Assembly: GCA_963738425.1 (NCBI GenBank)
Contig: CAVTWT010000004.1
Location: forward strand, 9,875-73,874
Reading direction: 5' to 3'
DNA from: CADEEN01 sp963738425
GTDB taxonomy: Bacteria; Pseudomonadota; Gammaproteobacteria; Burkholderiales; Burkholderiaceae_C
Length of the DNA: 64,000 nt
Shown here: in pieces, positions 17,677 to 26,653 of the stretch
Layout: each line of letters begins with the position of its first letter
Numbering within the stretch: the stretch's first letter is position 1
Notes under the pieces: generated by a model
Databases searched by the model: none
Seen by the model: only the letters and a program-made list of their open reading frames with translations
Told to the model about the DNA's origin: nothing
Translations under genes and position numbers: made by a program

Positions 17677-18918
17677 ATGAGCGAGCGCATCCACGCAAGC
17701 TACTGGCTCGAAACCGGCGACGACCCGATGCGCGCCGCCGAGGCGATTGCCGGCGAGCAGTCGAGCGGCACTTTTCTCGCGCTGGCCAACGAGACCGATG
17801 AGCTGAAGGCGCGTGCGGGTGCGCGCATCGAGCGCCTGGACATCCTGGACAGCGTGCGCGAGCCGAGCTTGCCGACTCCCGTGCGCGCCGAGCGCTACAC
17901 GCGCTGCCATCTCGAACTGTCGTGGCCGCTGGCCAACCTGGGGGCCTCGCTGCCGAACCTGCTGGCCACGGTGGCCGGCAACCTGTTCGAGCTGCGCCAG
18001 GTCACCGGGCTGCGCATCCTCGACTTGAAGTTGCCCGCTGCATTCGCTTCCGCCTACCCCGGCCCGGGGTTCGGCATCGACGGCACGCGCCGTTTGACCG
18101 GCGTGCACACCGGCCCGCTGATCGGCACGATCCTGAAGCCCAGCGTCGGCATGACGCCCGAACAAACCGCGGCCGAAGTGCGAAAGTTGATCGACGGCGG
18201 CATCGACTTCATCAAGGACGACGAGCTGCAGGCGGATGGTCCTGCGTGCCCGTTCGACGAGCGCGTGCGCGCGGTCATGCGCGAAGTCAATGCCGGCGCC
18301 GAGCGCCACGGCCGCAAGGCGATGGTGGCCTTCAACCTCACCGGCGAGCTCGATCAGATGAAGCGCCGCCACGACCTCGTGCTCGCGCTCGGCGGGACGT
18401 GCGTGATGGCAAGCCTGAACGCCGTCGGTCTGGTCGGCATGGTCGAGCTGCGCCGCCACGCCGCGCTACCGATCCACGCCCACCGCAACGGCTGGGGCGC
18501 GCTCAGCCGCCACCCCGCACTCGGCTGGGACTACGCGCCGTGGCAGCAACTCTGGCGGCTGGCGGGCGCGGATCATCTGCACGTCAACGGCCTGTCCAAC
18601 AAGTTCAGCGAGAGCGATGACAGCGTCATCGCCGCGGCGCGCGCGGTGCTCGCGCCGCTGTGGCCCGAAGCGCCGATGCGCGCGATGCCGGTCTTCAGCA
18701 GCGGCCAGACCGGGCTCGTGGCCGCGGCGACGATGGCGGCCGTCGGCGGCACCGATCTGATCTTCGCCGCCGGTGGCGGCATCTTCGGCCATCCGCGTGG
18801 CGTGGCCGCGGGCGTGAGTGCGTTGCGCCAGGCCTGGGACGCCGCGGCGGCCGGCGTGCCGCTCGCCGAGCAGGCACGCACGCATGCCGAACTGCGCGAC
18901 GCGCTGTCGTTCTGGTGA
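17677..18918 (+). CDS. RuBisCO-like protein, probable 3-oxo-isoapionate-4-phosphate decarboxylase or transcarboxylase/hydrolase
   Basis: A 413-residue RuBisCO large-subunit homologue. Seen directly: TILKPSVGM (Lys154, equivalent to RuBisCO Lys175, with the second Lys replaced by Ser156), DFIKDDE (carbamylatable Lys180 and metal ligands Asp182, Glu183), HAHR (His267/His269), loop-6 NKFSE (Lys309) and the phosphate-binding AAGGGIFGHPRG. So the metal/carbamate site is kept while one active-site Lys is lost, as in non-CO2-fixing form IV proteins. Family knowledge: with apnO and a DUF1537 kinase, such proteins are OiaX (giving L-erythrulose 1-phosphate) or OiaT (giving 3-phosphoglycerate plus glycolate). 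The choice cannot be made by eye. Five bases separate it from the kinase. Confidence 0.82.
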   Translation: MSERIHASYWLETGDDPMRAAEAIAGEQSSGTFLALANETDELKARAGARIERLDILDSVREPSLPTPVRAERYTRCHLELSWPLANLGASLPNLLATVAGNLFELRQVTGLRILDLKLPAAFASAYPGPGFGIDGTRRLTGVHTGPLIGTILKPSVGMTPEQTAAEVRKLIDGGIDFIKDDELQADGPACPFDERVRAVMREVNAGAERHGRKAMVAFNLTGELDQMKRRHDLVLALGGTCVMASLNAVGLVGMVELRRHAALPIHAHRNGWGALSRHPALGWDYAPWQQLWRLAGADHLHVNGLSNKFSESDDSVIAAARAVLAPLWPEAPMRAMPVFSSGQTGLVAAATMAAVGGTDLIFAAGGGIFGHPRGVAAGVSALRQAWDAAAAGVPLAEQARTHAELRDALSFW

Positions 18919-18923
18919 GCGCG

Positions 18924-20293
18924 ATGCGGAGTTTGCTGCTCAGCTACTACGGTGATGACTTCACCGGCTCGACCGACATGCTCGATGCGCTGCACGTCGC
19001 CGGCATCGAGACCGTGCTCTTCCTCGCGCCGCCACCGGCCGATGCGCGTGAGCGCTTTCCGAATGCGCGCTGCTTCGGCCTGGCCGGTACGGCGCGATGC
19101 CGCGATGCGGCCTGGATGGATCGCGAGCTGCCTGCGGCCTTCGAGAGTCTCGCTCGCCTCGGCGCGCCGATCCTGCAATACAAGGTCTGCTCGACCTTCG
19201 ATTCGTCGCCGGCCACCGGCTCGATCGGTCGTGCCATCGACATCGGCGTGAAGTCGATGCCCGGCCGCTGGTCGCCGATGGTGATCGCCGCGCCACGCCT
19301 GGGGCGCTGGCAGGCCTTCGGCAACCTGTTCGCGCTGGCGAATGGACGAGGCGCATCGACTCGACCGCCACCCGACGATGGCGCGCCATCCGGTGACGCC
19401 GATGGACGAAGCCGATCTGCGCCGCCATCTTGCGCGCCAGACCGAACGCCGCATCGAGTTGATCGACCTGCTGGCGCTGCGTGCTGGTCACGCACGCGAG
19501 CGCGCCGCCGCGCTGCAAGGCGACGACGTGCCGGTGGTGCTGTTCGACGCGCTCGACGACGAGACGCTGGCCGAAGTCGGCCGCGTGGTCTGGGAGCAGC
19601 GCGGCGACGGCGTGTTCAGCGCGTCGTCGTCCGGCTTGGCTTATGCGCTGGTGGCCCATTGGCGGCGTTCTGGCCTGCTCGCCGAACCCGCACCGGCATC
19701 GCCGCTGCGAGCCGTCGATCGCATCGCCGTGGTCAGCGGCAGTTGTTCGCCAGTGACCGCGGCGCAGATCGGCTGGGCGGCGACACACGGCTTTGCGCTC
19801 GAACGGTTGGACATCTCGCGTGTGCTCGATGCGAAGACTCAAGGCCCGGAAGTCGAACGCGTCGTCGCGGCGGCAGTCACCGCGCTGCGTGCTCGGCCTC
19901 AGCCCCTTGATCTACAGCGCCGCCGGCCCCGACGATGCGGCCGTACGCCGTTTCGATGAACACGCTGCCCACGCCGGCCTCACGCGCGACGAGGCCACTC
20001 GCCGCGTCGGCAACGCGCTCGCGGCCGTGCTGCCACGCCTGCTCGACGCCGTGCCGCTGCAACGCGTCGCAGTGGCCGGCGGAGACAGCGCCGGTGCCGT
20101 TGCGCAGGCCCTGGCCATCGACACCTTGACCGTCGCCGCGCCGCTGGCACCGGGCGCGCCGCTGTGCCGCGCCGGCTCACGCGTGGCCGCGCGCGATGGA
20201 CTCGAGATCGTTCTGAAGGGCGGCCAGATGGGCGCGCCCGATTTCTTCGGCCGCGTCCTGCGCGGCGACGCCACAATCCCCGCAACCCACTGA
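18924..20293 (+). CDS. DUF1537 four-carbon acid sugar kinase, OiaK/OtnK type (two frameshifts)
   Basis: The N-terminal domain reads LLLSYYGDDFTGSTDMLDAL (acid-sugar-binding signature) and continues to WQAFGNLFALANG; the frame then shifts near 19343 to RLDRHPTMARHPVTPMDEADL and again near 19890 to the nucleotide-binding C-terminus VAVAGGDSAGAVAQAL and LKGGQMGAPDFFGRVL. Joined, it is a kinase of about 455 residues, normal for the family. It would phosphorylate 3-oxo-tetronate (OtnK) or 3-oxo-isoapionate (OiaK). Adjacency to the RuBisCO-like gene favours OiaK; the divergent otnI/denD leave OtnK open. One enzyme might serve both branches. Confidence 0.8.
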
Positions 20294-20307
20294 CGACGAA
20301 CCCCACC

Positions 20308-22047
20308 ATGAGCACCCCACCGCGCAAGAAAAAGCCCGAAGACCTCCGCAGCCAACAATGGTTCGGCCGCCAGGACCGCGATGGTTTTGCGTACCGCTCG
20401 TGGGTCAAGGGCAAGGGCGTGCCGCACGACCAGTTCGACGGCCGTCCTGTCATCGGCATCTGCAATACGTTCTCCGAACTGACGCCGTGCAACTCGCATT
20501 TCCGCACGCTGGCCGAGCAGGTGAAGATCGGCGTCTACGAGTCGGGCGGCTTCCCGCTCGAATTCCCGGTGATGTCGCTCGGCGAGACGCTGCTGCGGCC
20601 GACGGCGATGCTGTACCGCAACCTCGCCAGCATGGACGTTGAGGAGAGCATCCGCGGCAACCCGATCGACGGCGTCGTGCTGCTGATGGGCTGCGACAAG
20701 ACCACGCCTTCGTTGTTGATGGGCGCGGCGAGTGCGGACCTGCCGACGATCGGCGTCAGCGGCGGGCCGATGCTGAACGGCCGCTGGCGCGACCAGCAAC
20801 TGGGCTCGGGCACGGGCGTGTGGAGCATGAGCGAGCAGGTGCGCGCCGGCACCTTGAAGCTGGCCGAGTTCTTCGAAGCCGAGAGCTGCATGCACCGCAG
20901 CCATGGCCACTGCATGACGATGGGCACCGCCAGCACGATGGCCAGCATGGTCGAAGCCCTCGGTGTCGGCCTGCCCGGCAACGCGGCGTACCCGGCGGTC
21001 GATGGCCGGCGCAACGTCATCGCGCGCGAGGCCGGGCGGCGCATCGTCAACATGGTCCATGAAGACCAGAAGCTGTCGAGCATCCTGACGCGCGAAGCCT
21101 TCGAGAACGCGATCAAGACGCTGGCCGCGATTGGCGGCAGCACCAACGCCGTGATCCACCTGATCGCCATCGCCGGCCGCTTGGGCTTGAAGCTGACGAT
21201 CGAAGACTTCGATCGCCTGGCCAGCGAGTTGCCTTGCCTGGTCAATCTGCAGCCCAGCGGCCAGTACCTGATGGAAGACTTCTGCTACGCCGGCGGCCTG
21301 CCCGCGGTGATGAAAGAAATCTTGCCGCTGCTGCACGCCAGCGCGGTCACTGCCAACGGCAAGACCGTGGCCGAGAACGTCGGCGACGCGAAGAACTGGA
21401 ACGCCGACGTGATCAAGAGCGTCGCCTCGCCGTTCAAGGACAAGGCCGGCATCGCCGTGTTGAAGGGCAACCTCGCGCCGCGCGGCGCCGTCATCAAGCC
21501 GAGCGCGGCCACACCGGCGCTGATGCAGCACACCGGCCGCGCGGTGGTGTTCGAGAACATCGAAGACTTCCACACCCGCATCGACGACGAGAGCCTCGAC
21601 GTCGACGAGACCTGCGTGCTGGTCTTGAAGCACTGCGGCCCCAAGGGCTACCCCGGCATGGCCGAAGTCGGCAACATGCCGTTGCCGCCGAAGGTCTTGC
21701 GCAAAGGCATCACCGACATGGTCCGCATCAGCGACGCGCGCATGAGCGGCACCGCCTACGGCACCGTGGTCCTGCACACCGCGCCCGAGGCTGCAGCCGG
21801 CGGGCCGCTGGCGCTGGTGAACAACGGCGACTTGATCACGCTCGACGTGGCGGGGCGCAAGCTGCATCTGCATGTGAGCGATGAAGAACTCGCCAAGCGC
21901 CGCGCCGCTTGGACCGCGCCCAAGCCTGCGCTCGACTCCGGCTACTGGAAGCTGTACATCGATCACGTGCTGCAGGCCGACGAAGGCGCGGACCTGGACT
22001 TCCTGCGCGGAAAGCGAGGGGCGTTCGTGCCGCGGGACAATCACTGA
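20308..22047 (+). CDS. IlvD/Edd-family sugar-acid dehydratase, L-arabinonate dehydratase-like
   Basis: A 579-residue Fe-S dehydratase. Candidate cluster ligands are Cys61 (LTPCNSH), Cys129 (LLMGCDKTTPS) and Cys202 (GHCMTMGTAS), spaced as in characterised L-arabinonate dehydratases, and the serine of SDARMSGTAYG is the expected base. Family reaction: L-arabinonate (or D-fuconate, D-xylonate) to the 2-keto-3-deoxy acid. Sugar-acid specificity within the group cannot be set by eye. It is the last gene of the rightward operon, 14 bases after the kinase, and would widen the locus from branched or C4 acids to pentonates. No KDA dehydratase or aldolase is close by. Confidence 0.85.
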   Translation: MSTPPRKKKPEDLRSQQWFGRQDRDGFAYRSWVKGKGVPHDQFDGRPVIGICNTFSELTPCNSHFRTLAEQVKIGVYESGGFPLEFPVMSLGETLLRPTAMLYRNLASMDVEESIRGNPIDGVVLLMGCDKTTPSLLMGAASADLPTIGVSGGPMLNGRWRDQQLGSGTGVWSMSEQVRAGTLKLAEFFEAESCMHRSHGHCMTMGTASTMASMVEALGVGLPGNAAYPAVDGRRNVIAREAGRRIVNMVHEDQKLSSILTREAFENAIKTLAAIGGSTNAVIHLIAIAGRLGLKLTIEDFDRLASELPCLVNLQPSGQYLMEDFCYAGGLPAVMKEILPLLHASAVTANGKTVAENVGDAKNWNADVIKSVASPFKDKAGIAVLKGNLAPRGAVIKPSAATPALMQHTGRAVVFENIEDFHTRIDDESLDVDETCVLVLKHCGPKGYPGMAEVGNMPLPPKVLRKGITDMVRISDARMSGTAYGTVVLHTAPEAAAGGPLALVNNGDLITLDVAGRKLHLHVSDEELAKRRAAWTAPKPALDSGYWKLYIDHVLQADEGADLDFLRGKRGAFVPRDNH

Positions 22048-22221
22048 GGGGGCGGACGGGGTCGCTGGCAGTCTGCGCTCCGAGCGATCGAAGCGTGGCA
22101 CGCGGTTCCGGCGGGCGTCCGAGGCGCGCCTGGATTTGATCCGCGCTTGCAGTAGGCTTGCCAGATGCGGTTTGAACTTCCCATGCACCGTCTGCGCGCG
22201 ACATTGGCTTCGGGAGTTGTC

Positions 22222-23172
22222 ATGGCTCGACTCGGCGCGAGGCAGCGGCGCTTTGCAGGCGCGGGCCTGGTCGCGACGGCACTGCTTGCGCAGGCGTGCG
22301 TGAGCTACGCTGCCGAGATCGAGATGTGCGACGGCCTGTATCGCTACGTCAACCTCGAGTTCATGCGCCCGCGTGCTTCGAAGGGCTGTTTCGCGATGGG
22401 AGGGCTGTCGGCCGGCTCGTCCCTGGGCTGGACTTGGTCGACTACCCCACCGAATGCCGACGTCGAATGGATCGAGGAGGTCGCGACGATCTGCCATGGC
22501 CAGGGGCCGGTCAGCGAGCAAGTGATCTCTCGCGGCCGCAAGATTCCGCGCTATCGCGTCACTGGCAAGCCGTACGAGTTCGGTAACTACGTCAGGCCGT
22601 CTGGAACGGACCGGCAGGTCGCCTGTCACTCGGTGAGTTACACGCCACCGCCGTCGGCGCGGCGTCCCACGCCCGAAGCCATCGATCGGGCCGGCAGCTT
22701 CGTGTTCGGGCCGGTTCTCGAAGGGCCGATCACATCCACGCCGACCACGTCGATCGTCAAGGTCGGACCCAAGCTGCTGCAGCTGTACGGCGTGGTTCAG
22801 CAGCCGGGCATGAAAGAGGCAGCCTGGCAGCTTGTCGGCTTGCGGCCGGCGCGGTGCCAGGAGGTCGATTTAGGCGGCTTTCGCTGTCTGATGGACGGCG
22901 AAGACTTGTCGCTGTTGCTGGCCTCACGGGGACTGGTGCGCCCGCACATCAGCGCGCCGTTGCGCATCCACACGGCCTTCGACCAGGCCCGGGTGCCTGC
23001 GCCGGTCAAGCCGCTGAGCGCGGGCGAACTGGCGCAGCAGCGCAAGTGCGTGGCCCTGGCCGATGCCGTCACGCGCAGTCGCCGACGGGCTGAGATCCGT
23101 GGCGCCGACGACGGCCGGCTGACCGAAGCGCAGGCACGCTACGACAAGACCTGCACGGGGAGCCGATCATGA
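22222..23172 (+). CDS. Exported protein of unknown function with a possible degenerate nuclease-like C-terminal domain
   Basis: Not recognised. ATG 22222 is preferred for CGGGAG at 22211-22216 and for the signal peptide RRFAGAGLVATALLAQACVSYA. The first half has several cysteines (EMCDGLYRYV, KGCFAMGG, ATICHGQG, QVACHSV) suggesting disulphides, with DGLYRYVN near the mature start as in DUF4124-type envelope proteins. The second half (KVGPKLLQLYGVVQQPG, GGFRCLMDGEDLSLLLASRGLVRP) recalls staphylococcal-nuclease-like folds, but catalytic Arg/Glu residues are not evident. It overlaps the next exported gene by four bases. A periplasmic role is all that can be said. Confidence 0.5.
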   Translation: MARLGARQRRFAGAGLVATALLAQACVSYAAEIEMCDGLYRYVNLEFMRPRASKGCFAMGGLSAGSSLGWTWSTTPPNADVEWIEEVATICHGQGPVSEQVISRGRKIPRYRVTGKPYEFGNYVRPSGTDRQVACHSVSYTPPPSARRPTPEAIDRAGSFVFGPVLEGPITSTPTTSIVKVGPKLLQLYGVVQQPGMKEAAWQLVGLRPARCQEVDLGGFRCLMDGEDLSLLLASRGLVRPHISAPLRIHTAFDQARVPAPVKPLSAGELAQQRKCVALADAVTRSRRRAEIRGADDGRLTEAQARYDKTCTGSRS

Positions 23173-23663
23173 GGCGGAGGGCGGCATGGACGGCTTGCGC
23201 CGCGCTGGCGATGGCCACTCCACCGGCTTCAGCCGGTCCGATCGCCACCGGTCCGCTGCAAACCTTCGAGACCCGTTCGTGTATCACCTTCCTGCGCGGG
23301 CCGGAGTACACCGGTACCTGGGTCAAGAACCTGTGCAACCACTTCGTCAACGTGCGCTATTGCTACGAGCCCTCCAACGTGCATCGTTGCGACTTGAACG
23401 GCGGCGTCTGGGACTCGCGCGAGCTGGGCCCGAAGGCATCCGTGCGCCTGGCCTACGTCGTCACGATCCCCTATTACGCGATCGCCTGCGAAGCACCGGC
23501 GCGGCCCCGCACGGTGAGAGGCAAGCGCGGTCAGCCGACCGAGTACCACTGCGAGGCCGGCAAGCCCTTCCAACCGCGCCCGCCCCGCCCGCCACTGACA
23601 AACGTCTCGCCTGCGCCGCAACCGTCAACGACGCACTCGAGAACTCACAGCGGGTGCTTCTAG
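23169..23663 (+). CDS. Small exported Cys-containing protein, function unknown
   Basis: A 164-residue protein starting in the ATGA overlap with the upstream gene. The N-terminus MRRRAAWTACAALAMATPPASA is a signal peptide. The mature part holds CITFLRGPEYTGTWVKNLCNHFVNVRYCYEP...HRCDLNG, at least six Cys in 130 residues, and a proline-rich tail. The pattern of paired Cys and N/W residues suggests a disulphide-bonded extracytoplasmic domain. The pair 22222/23169 is probably co-expressed. No enzyme motif is seen. Confidence 0.5.
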   Translation: MRRRAAWTACAALAMATPPASAGPIATGPLQTFETRSCITFLRGPEYTGTWVKNLCNHFVNVRYCYEPSNVHRCDLNGGVWDSRELGPKASVRLAYVVTIPYYAIACEAPARPRTVRGKRGQPTEYHCEAGKPFQPRPPRPPLTNVSPAPQPSTTHSRTHSGCF

Positions 23664-23702
23664 GACGCTTGCACATCCTGCGCGCCAGCCGCATGACATT
23701 AC

Positions 23703-23731
23703 CGCGCAGGATCGCCTGCACATCCTGCGCG
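23703..23731. terminator. Perfect 10-bp hairpin between convergent genes
   Basis: CGCGCAGGAT and ATCCTGCGCG flank a 9-base loop, in the gap between the exported protein (ends 23663) and the leftward FMN protein (ends 23866). A further direct copy of TGCACATCCTGCGCG starts about 49 bases upstream. No T-run is present on either side; a bidirectional terminator is plausible. Confidence 0.45.
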
Positions 23732-23865
23732 AGACGAGAGCGATCGACACAGGCTGCGGGCCTCCGGCACGGGCGCCGCGCCGGAGCGGTATCGCTGTGC
23801 GGCTGCACGACTTCAAGCCGACGCGCCGCCCCCGGCGTGCGCGGCACGACCTTGTCGTTCGTCGA

Positions 23866-24531
23866 TCAGTAAAAGCCGACTCGCTGCCGATAGCGCTCGG
23901 CGCGCTCGCTGTCGTACTGCTCGGCATCGAACTGCTCGCCCTGGATCGCGCGATGCACCTGCCCGCCCGTGGGCATGCTGGCGGGATCGATGAAGCGTTG
24001 CGGATCCCACAGATGGGAGCGCAGGAAGGCCTTGGAGCATTGCGTGTAGGCCTCGTCGATGTCCACCAGCAGGCCCAGGCGCGGCGCTTTGCCTTCGACG
24101 GCGCTGGACGCAAGCAATGCGGCGTCGGTGGTGATCGTGGCGCGGCCGTTGACGCGCAGCGTGTCGCTGACACCGGGCACGATGAAGAGCAAGCCGACAT
24201 GCGGATTGACGAGGATATTGCGCAGCGAATCGGCCAGCCGGTTGCCGGGGCGCTCGGGGATCAGCAACGAGCGGTCGTCGAGAATGCGCACGAATCCCGC
24301 CGGGTCGCCGCGGGGGCTCAAGTCACAGGCGCCTGCGGCGTCGCTGGTGGCCAGGCAGACGAAGGGCGAGCGTTCGATGAACAGGCGCGTCATCGGATTC
24401 AAGCGCTCGCTGATCTTGGCGCACGTCAACGGCGCCGGCTCGCCGATCAGCTCGCGCAGTTGCGCTTCGGTGCGGATGACAGCGGTGGTGAGCGGGTGTG
24501 GCGTCGAGGTCCGCAAGGGATCGGCATTCAT
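23866..24531 (-). CDS. Pyridoxamine-phosphate-oxidase-fold FMN-binding protein (MSMEG_1061-like)
   Basis: A protein of 221 residues from the ATG at 24531 (MNADPLRTS); an in-frame start seven codons earlier is less likely. The split-barrel flavin-binding core is visible: SPFVCLATSDAAGACDLSPRGDPAGFVRILDDRSLLIPERPGNRLADSLRNIL, then VGLLFIVPGVSDTLRVNGRATI. This subgroup is annotated as pyridoxamine 5'-phosphate oxidase-related and may use FMN or F420-like cofactors; PLP synthesis itself is unlikely. It is monocistronic with a hairpin past its 3' end. The substrate is unknown. Confidence 0.75.
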   Translation of the reverse strand: MNADPLRTSTPHPLTTAVIRTEAQLRELIGEPAPLTCAKISERLNPMTRLFIERSPFVCLATSDAAGACDLSPRGDPAGFVRILDDRSLLIPERPGNRLADSLRNILVNPHVGLLFIVPGVSDTLRVNGRATITTDAALLASSAVEGKAPRLGLLVDIDEAYTQCSKAFLRSHLWDPQRFIDPASMPTGGQVHRAIQGEQFDAEQYDSERAERYRQRVGFY

Positions 24532-24664
24532 GGCGCTCGCTCCACGGCGCACTGCGCGCCGGTTGCCCCAGCATAGCCGCGCACTGCTGAGGCTCTAGAA
24601 GAGTCCCAACAGGAACGCCCCCGCCGCGCCCGGCAGCGCCTTCCGATTTCAGTGATTCAGTGGA

Positions 24665-25060
24665 CTAGAACCACAGGTCGCGGATACAGCGGCCGTCGCG
24701 GGGCAGGTCTTCCCACTTGTCGAGTCCGTCGAAGTGGTCGATCGGCAGGTGGGCAATCGGCGACGGCTCGGTCAGGCGCAGGTTGACCGCGATCCGGCGC
24801 CGCCCCTGCGCGTCCGTTTGCAGCGAGCGCCAGTAGGCGACGCTGCCGCACTGCGGGCAGAAGTGGAAGCCGAGCGACTTGGCGCGGACGTAGGCCGTGG
24901 TCGGGCCTGAGACGTCGATGCCTTCGCCCTCGTGCCCATAGGCCCACAGCACGCCGTAGCGCCGACACGCCGTGCAGTTGCACGCGGTGGCCGATTCGGG
25001 CATGCCCTCAAACAGCCAGCGCACCGATCCGCAAGCACATGAACCGTGAAGCGTGGTCAT
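24665..25060 (-). CDS. GFA-family zinc protein (CENP-V/Gfa fold), first of two
   Basis: A 131-residue protein with the Mss4-like zinc-binding pattern: GSCACGSVRW near the start, CNCTACRRYGV, and FHFCPQCGSVAYW. These Cys positions match glutathione-dependent formaldehyde-activating (Gfa) and centromere V family proteins, which bind two zinc ions; most members have no proven substrate. It overlaps nothing, but its start at 25060 lies about 60 bases past the repaired end of a second GFA gene, an arrangement suggesting tandem duplication or paired function. A gap of about 130 bases separates it from the FMN gene. Confidence 0.8.
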   Translation of the reverse strand: MTTLHGSCACGSVRWLFEGMPESATACNCTACRRYGVLWAYGHEGEGIDVSGPTTAYVRAKSLGFHFCPQCGSVAYWRSLQTDAQGRRRIAVNLRLTEPSPIAHLPIDHFDGLDKWEDLPRDGRCIRDLWF

Positions 25061-25118
25061 CTCTCGATCTCCGGCGACGTGGCACTGGCGCACGATAGCG
25101 CCAAAGCCTCGGTGCGCG

Positions 25119-25644
25119 TCAGCGCGTGGATCGTGCCCGTCGCAGCGCCGCGTTGGCCGTGAGGCCATGGGCTTCGTGCCATTCGGCCAGCGACATGTCC
25201 GGGTAGCCCTCGAAGCGCGCGATCGCGTGCCGTGCCCTCGACCGCCACCCACGGCGCCTTGGAGCCAAGCAGGCAGTGCACGTTCTCGGGCGGCGTCGGC
25301 AGCGGCGTGTCGATCGCGCCGGCGTGCGGGTGCACCAGCTCCGGCCAGGTCGGGTCCCAGACCCACAGCGCACTGCCGCAGCGCTCGCAGAAGTAGCGCC
25401 GCGCCGCGCTCAGGCGCGTGCCGCCGGCACGCCCCTCGGCGGCGACGCGGGCGCGGTAGATACGCAGGAAGCGCCGGCCCGTCACCTTCATGCTGTGCGT
25501 GTCGGCGCCGAGGTTGATTGCATAGCCGCCGGCGCCCGCGGTCTTGCGGCAGATCGAGCAGTAGCAGCGCATGAAGGGCACCGGCTGCGCCGACTCGACG
25601 GTGAACCGGACCTTGCCGCAGTGGCACGAGCCTTTCAGATGCAT
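25119..25644 (-). CDS. GFA-family zinc protein, second copy (one frameshift)
   Basis: Begins MHLKGSCHCGKVRFTVES at 25644, with zinc motifs CHCG, CYCSICRKTAGAGGYAINLGA and YFCERCGSALWVWDPTWPEL. Near 25226 the frame breaks after APWVAVEG; the adjacent frame continues naturally as HAIARFEGYPDMSLAEWHEAHGL and stops at 25119. Repaired length is about 175 residues, standard for the longer GFA proteins. It is 24 bases from the Bug gene on the same strand, so it may be co-transcribed with it. Function beyond zinc binding is unassigned. Confidence 0.78.
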
Positions 25645-25668
25645 GAGTCGCTCCCGAGCGTCTGCCCG

Positions 25669-26637
25669 TCAGTCGCCGACGATCTTGCGTTCGCGCACGA
25701 TCGCGCCGAAGCGCTTCGAGTCTTCTGCCGCTTTCGCACCGAACTCCGCCGGCGTCATCGGCGCGGGCACGCCGCCGATCGCGGCGATGCGCTCGCGCAC
25801 GGCCGGCGTGGCCAGCGCCTTGTTGATCTCGGCGTTCAGCTTCGTCACCACCGGCGCGGGCGTGCCGGCCGGCGCGTAGAAGCCGAACACGGTGTCGGCG
25901 TCGAAGCCCTTCAAGCCCACCTCGTCGAGCGTCGGCACGTCGGGAAACAGCGGCGAACGCTTCGGGCTGCCCACCGCGAGCAGGCGCAACCTGCCGCTGC
26001 GAATGTGCGGGATCGCGATGCCGGGGTCGAAGACGAAATCCAACTGGCCGCCGAGCAGGTCGGTCAGCGCCGGCGCCGCGCCGCGGTACGGCACGTGCAC
26101 GGCGAAGGTGCCGGTCTGGCTCTTCATCATCTCGGTGGCCAGGTGCGGCGAGCTGCCGTTGCCCGGCGTGCCGAAGCTGCGCTTGCCGGGGTTGGCTTTC
26201 AGGTCGGCGAGGAAGGCCTTGAAGTCCTTCGCCTCGTTCTCGCTGCGCACGACGAGGAAGACGAGCACACGTGCCGCGGCCGCCACCGGCACGATGTCCT
26301 TCGCCGGATCGAAGGGCATCTTCGGATAGATGTGCGGGTTGACCGAGACCATGCCGCCCGAACTCATCAGCAGCGTATGGCCGTCGGGCGGCGACTTGGC
26401 CACCGCGTCGCCGCCGAGGTTGCCGCCCGAGCCGCCGCGGTTCTCGATCACCACCGGCTGGCCGAGCGACTCCTGCAGCGGCTGGCCGATCGCACGCGCG
26501 AGTTGGTCGGCCGCGCCGCCGGGCGGGAAGTTGACGACCACCTTGATCGGCTTGCTCGGCCAGGCCTGCGCCAGCGCGAGCGAACTCGCGGCACAGCAGA
26601 GGGCCATCGCAGCGATGCGCAGTGCAATCTTGGTCAT
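25669..26637 (-). CDS. Bug/TctC-family periplasmic solute-binding protein
   Basis: A 322-residue binding protein with signal peptide (RIAAMALCCAASSLALA) and the start of the mature chain at QAWPSKPIKVVVNFPPGGAADQLARAI, the classic Bug signature for carboxylate capture. Further family marks are ENRGGSGGNLGGDAVAKSPPDG, FGTPGNGSSPHLATEM and HVPYRGAAPALTDLLGGQLDFVFD. GAGGAGAC-type spacing precedes ATG 26637. Such proteins serve TctAB transporters or signalling; no tctA/tctB is nearby, the usual orphan state. Downstream of a benzoylformate-decarboxylase-like gene on the same strand, an aromatic 2-oxo acid ligand is a possible guess. Confidence 0.88.
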   Translation of the reverse strand: MTKIALRIAAMALCCAASSLALAQAWPSKPIKVVVNFPPGGAADQLARAIGQPLQESLGQPVVIENRGGSGGNLGGDAVAKSPPDGHTLLMSSGGMVSVNPHIYPKMPFDPAKDIVPVAAAARVLVFLVVRSENEAKDFKAFLADLKANPGKRSFGTPGNGSSPHLATEMMKSQTGTFAVHVPYRGAAPALTDLLGGQLDFVFDPGIAIPHIRSGRLRLLAVGSPKRSPLFPDVPTLDEVGLKGFDADTVFGFYAPAGTPAPVVTKLNAEINKALATPAVRERIAAIGGVPAPMTPAEFGAKAAEDSKRFGAIVRERKIVGD

Positions 26638-26653
26638 GATGGTTGTCTCCTCG

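Noticed and set aside
17677..18918. Functional CO2-fixing RuBisCO
   Set aside because: The second active-site Lys (type position 177) is Ser, no small subunit or phosphoribulokinase is near, and the context is sugar-acid catabolism.
19912..22629. Very long open frame on the minus strand across the kinase and dehydratase genes
   Set aside because: It is the antisense of well-supported genes; its protein is Arg/Ala/His-rich without family motifs, a known effect of GC-rich codon use.
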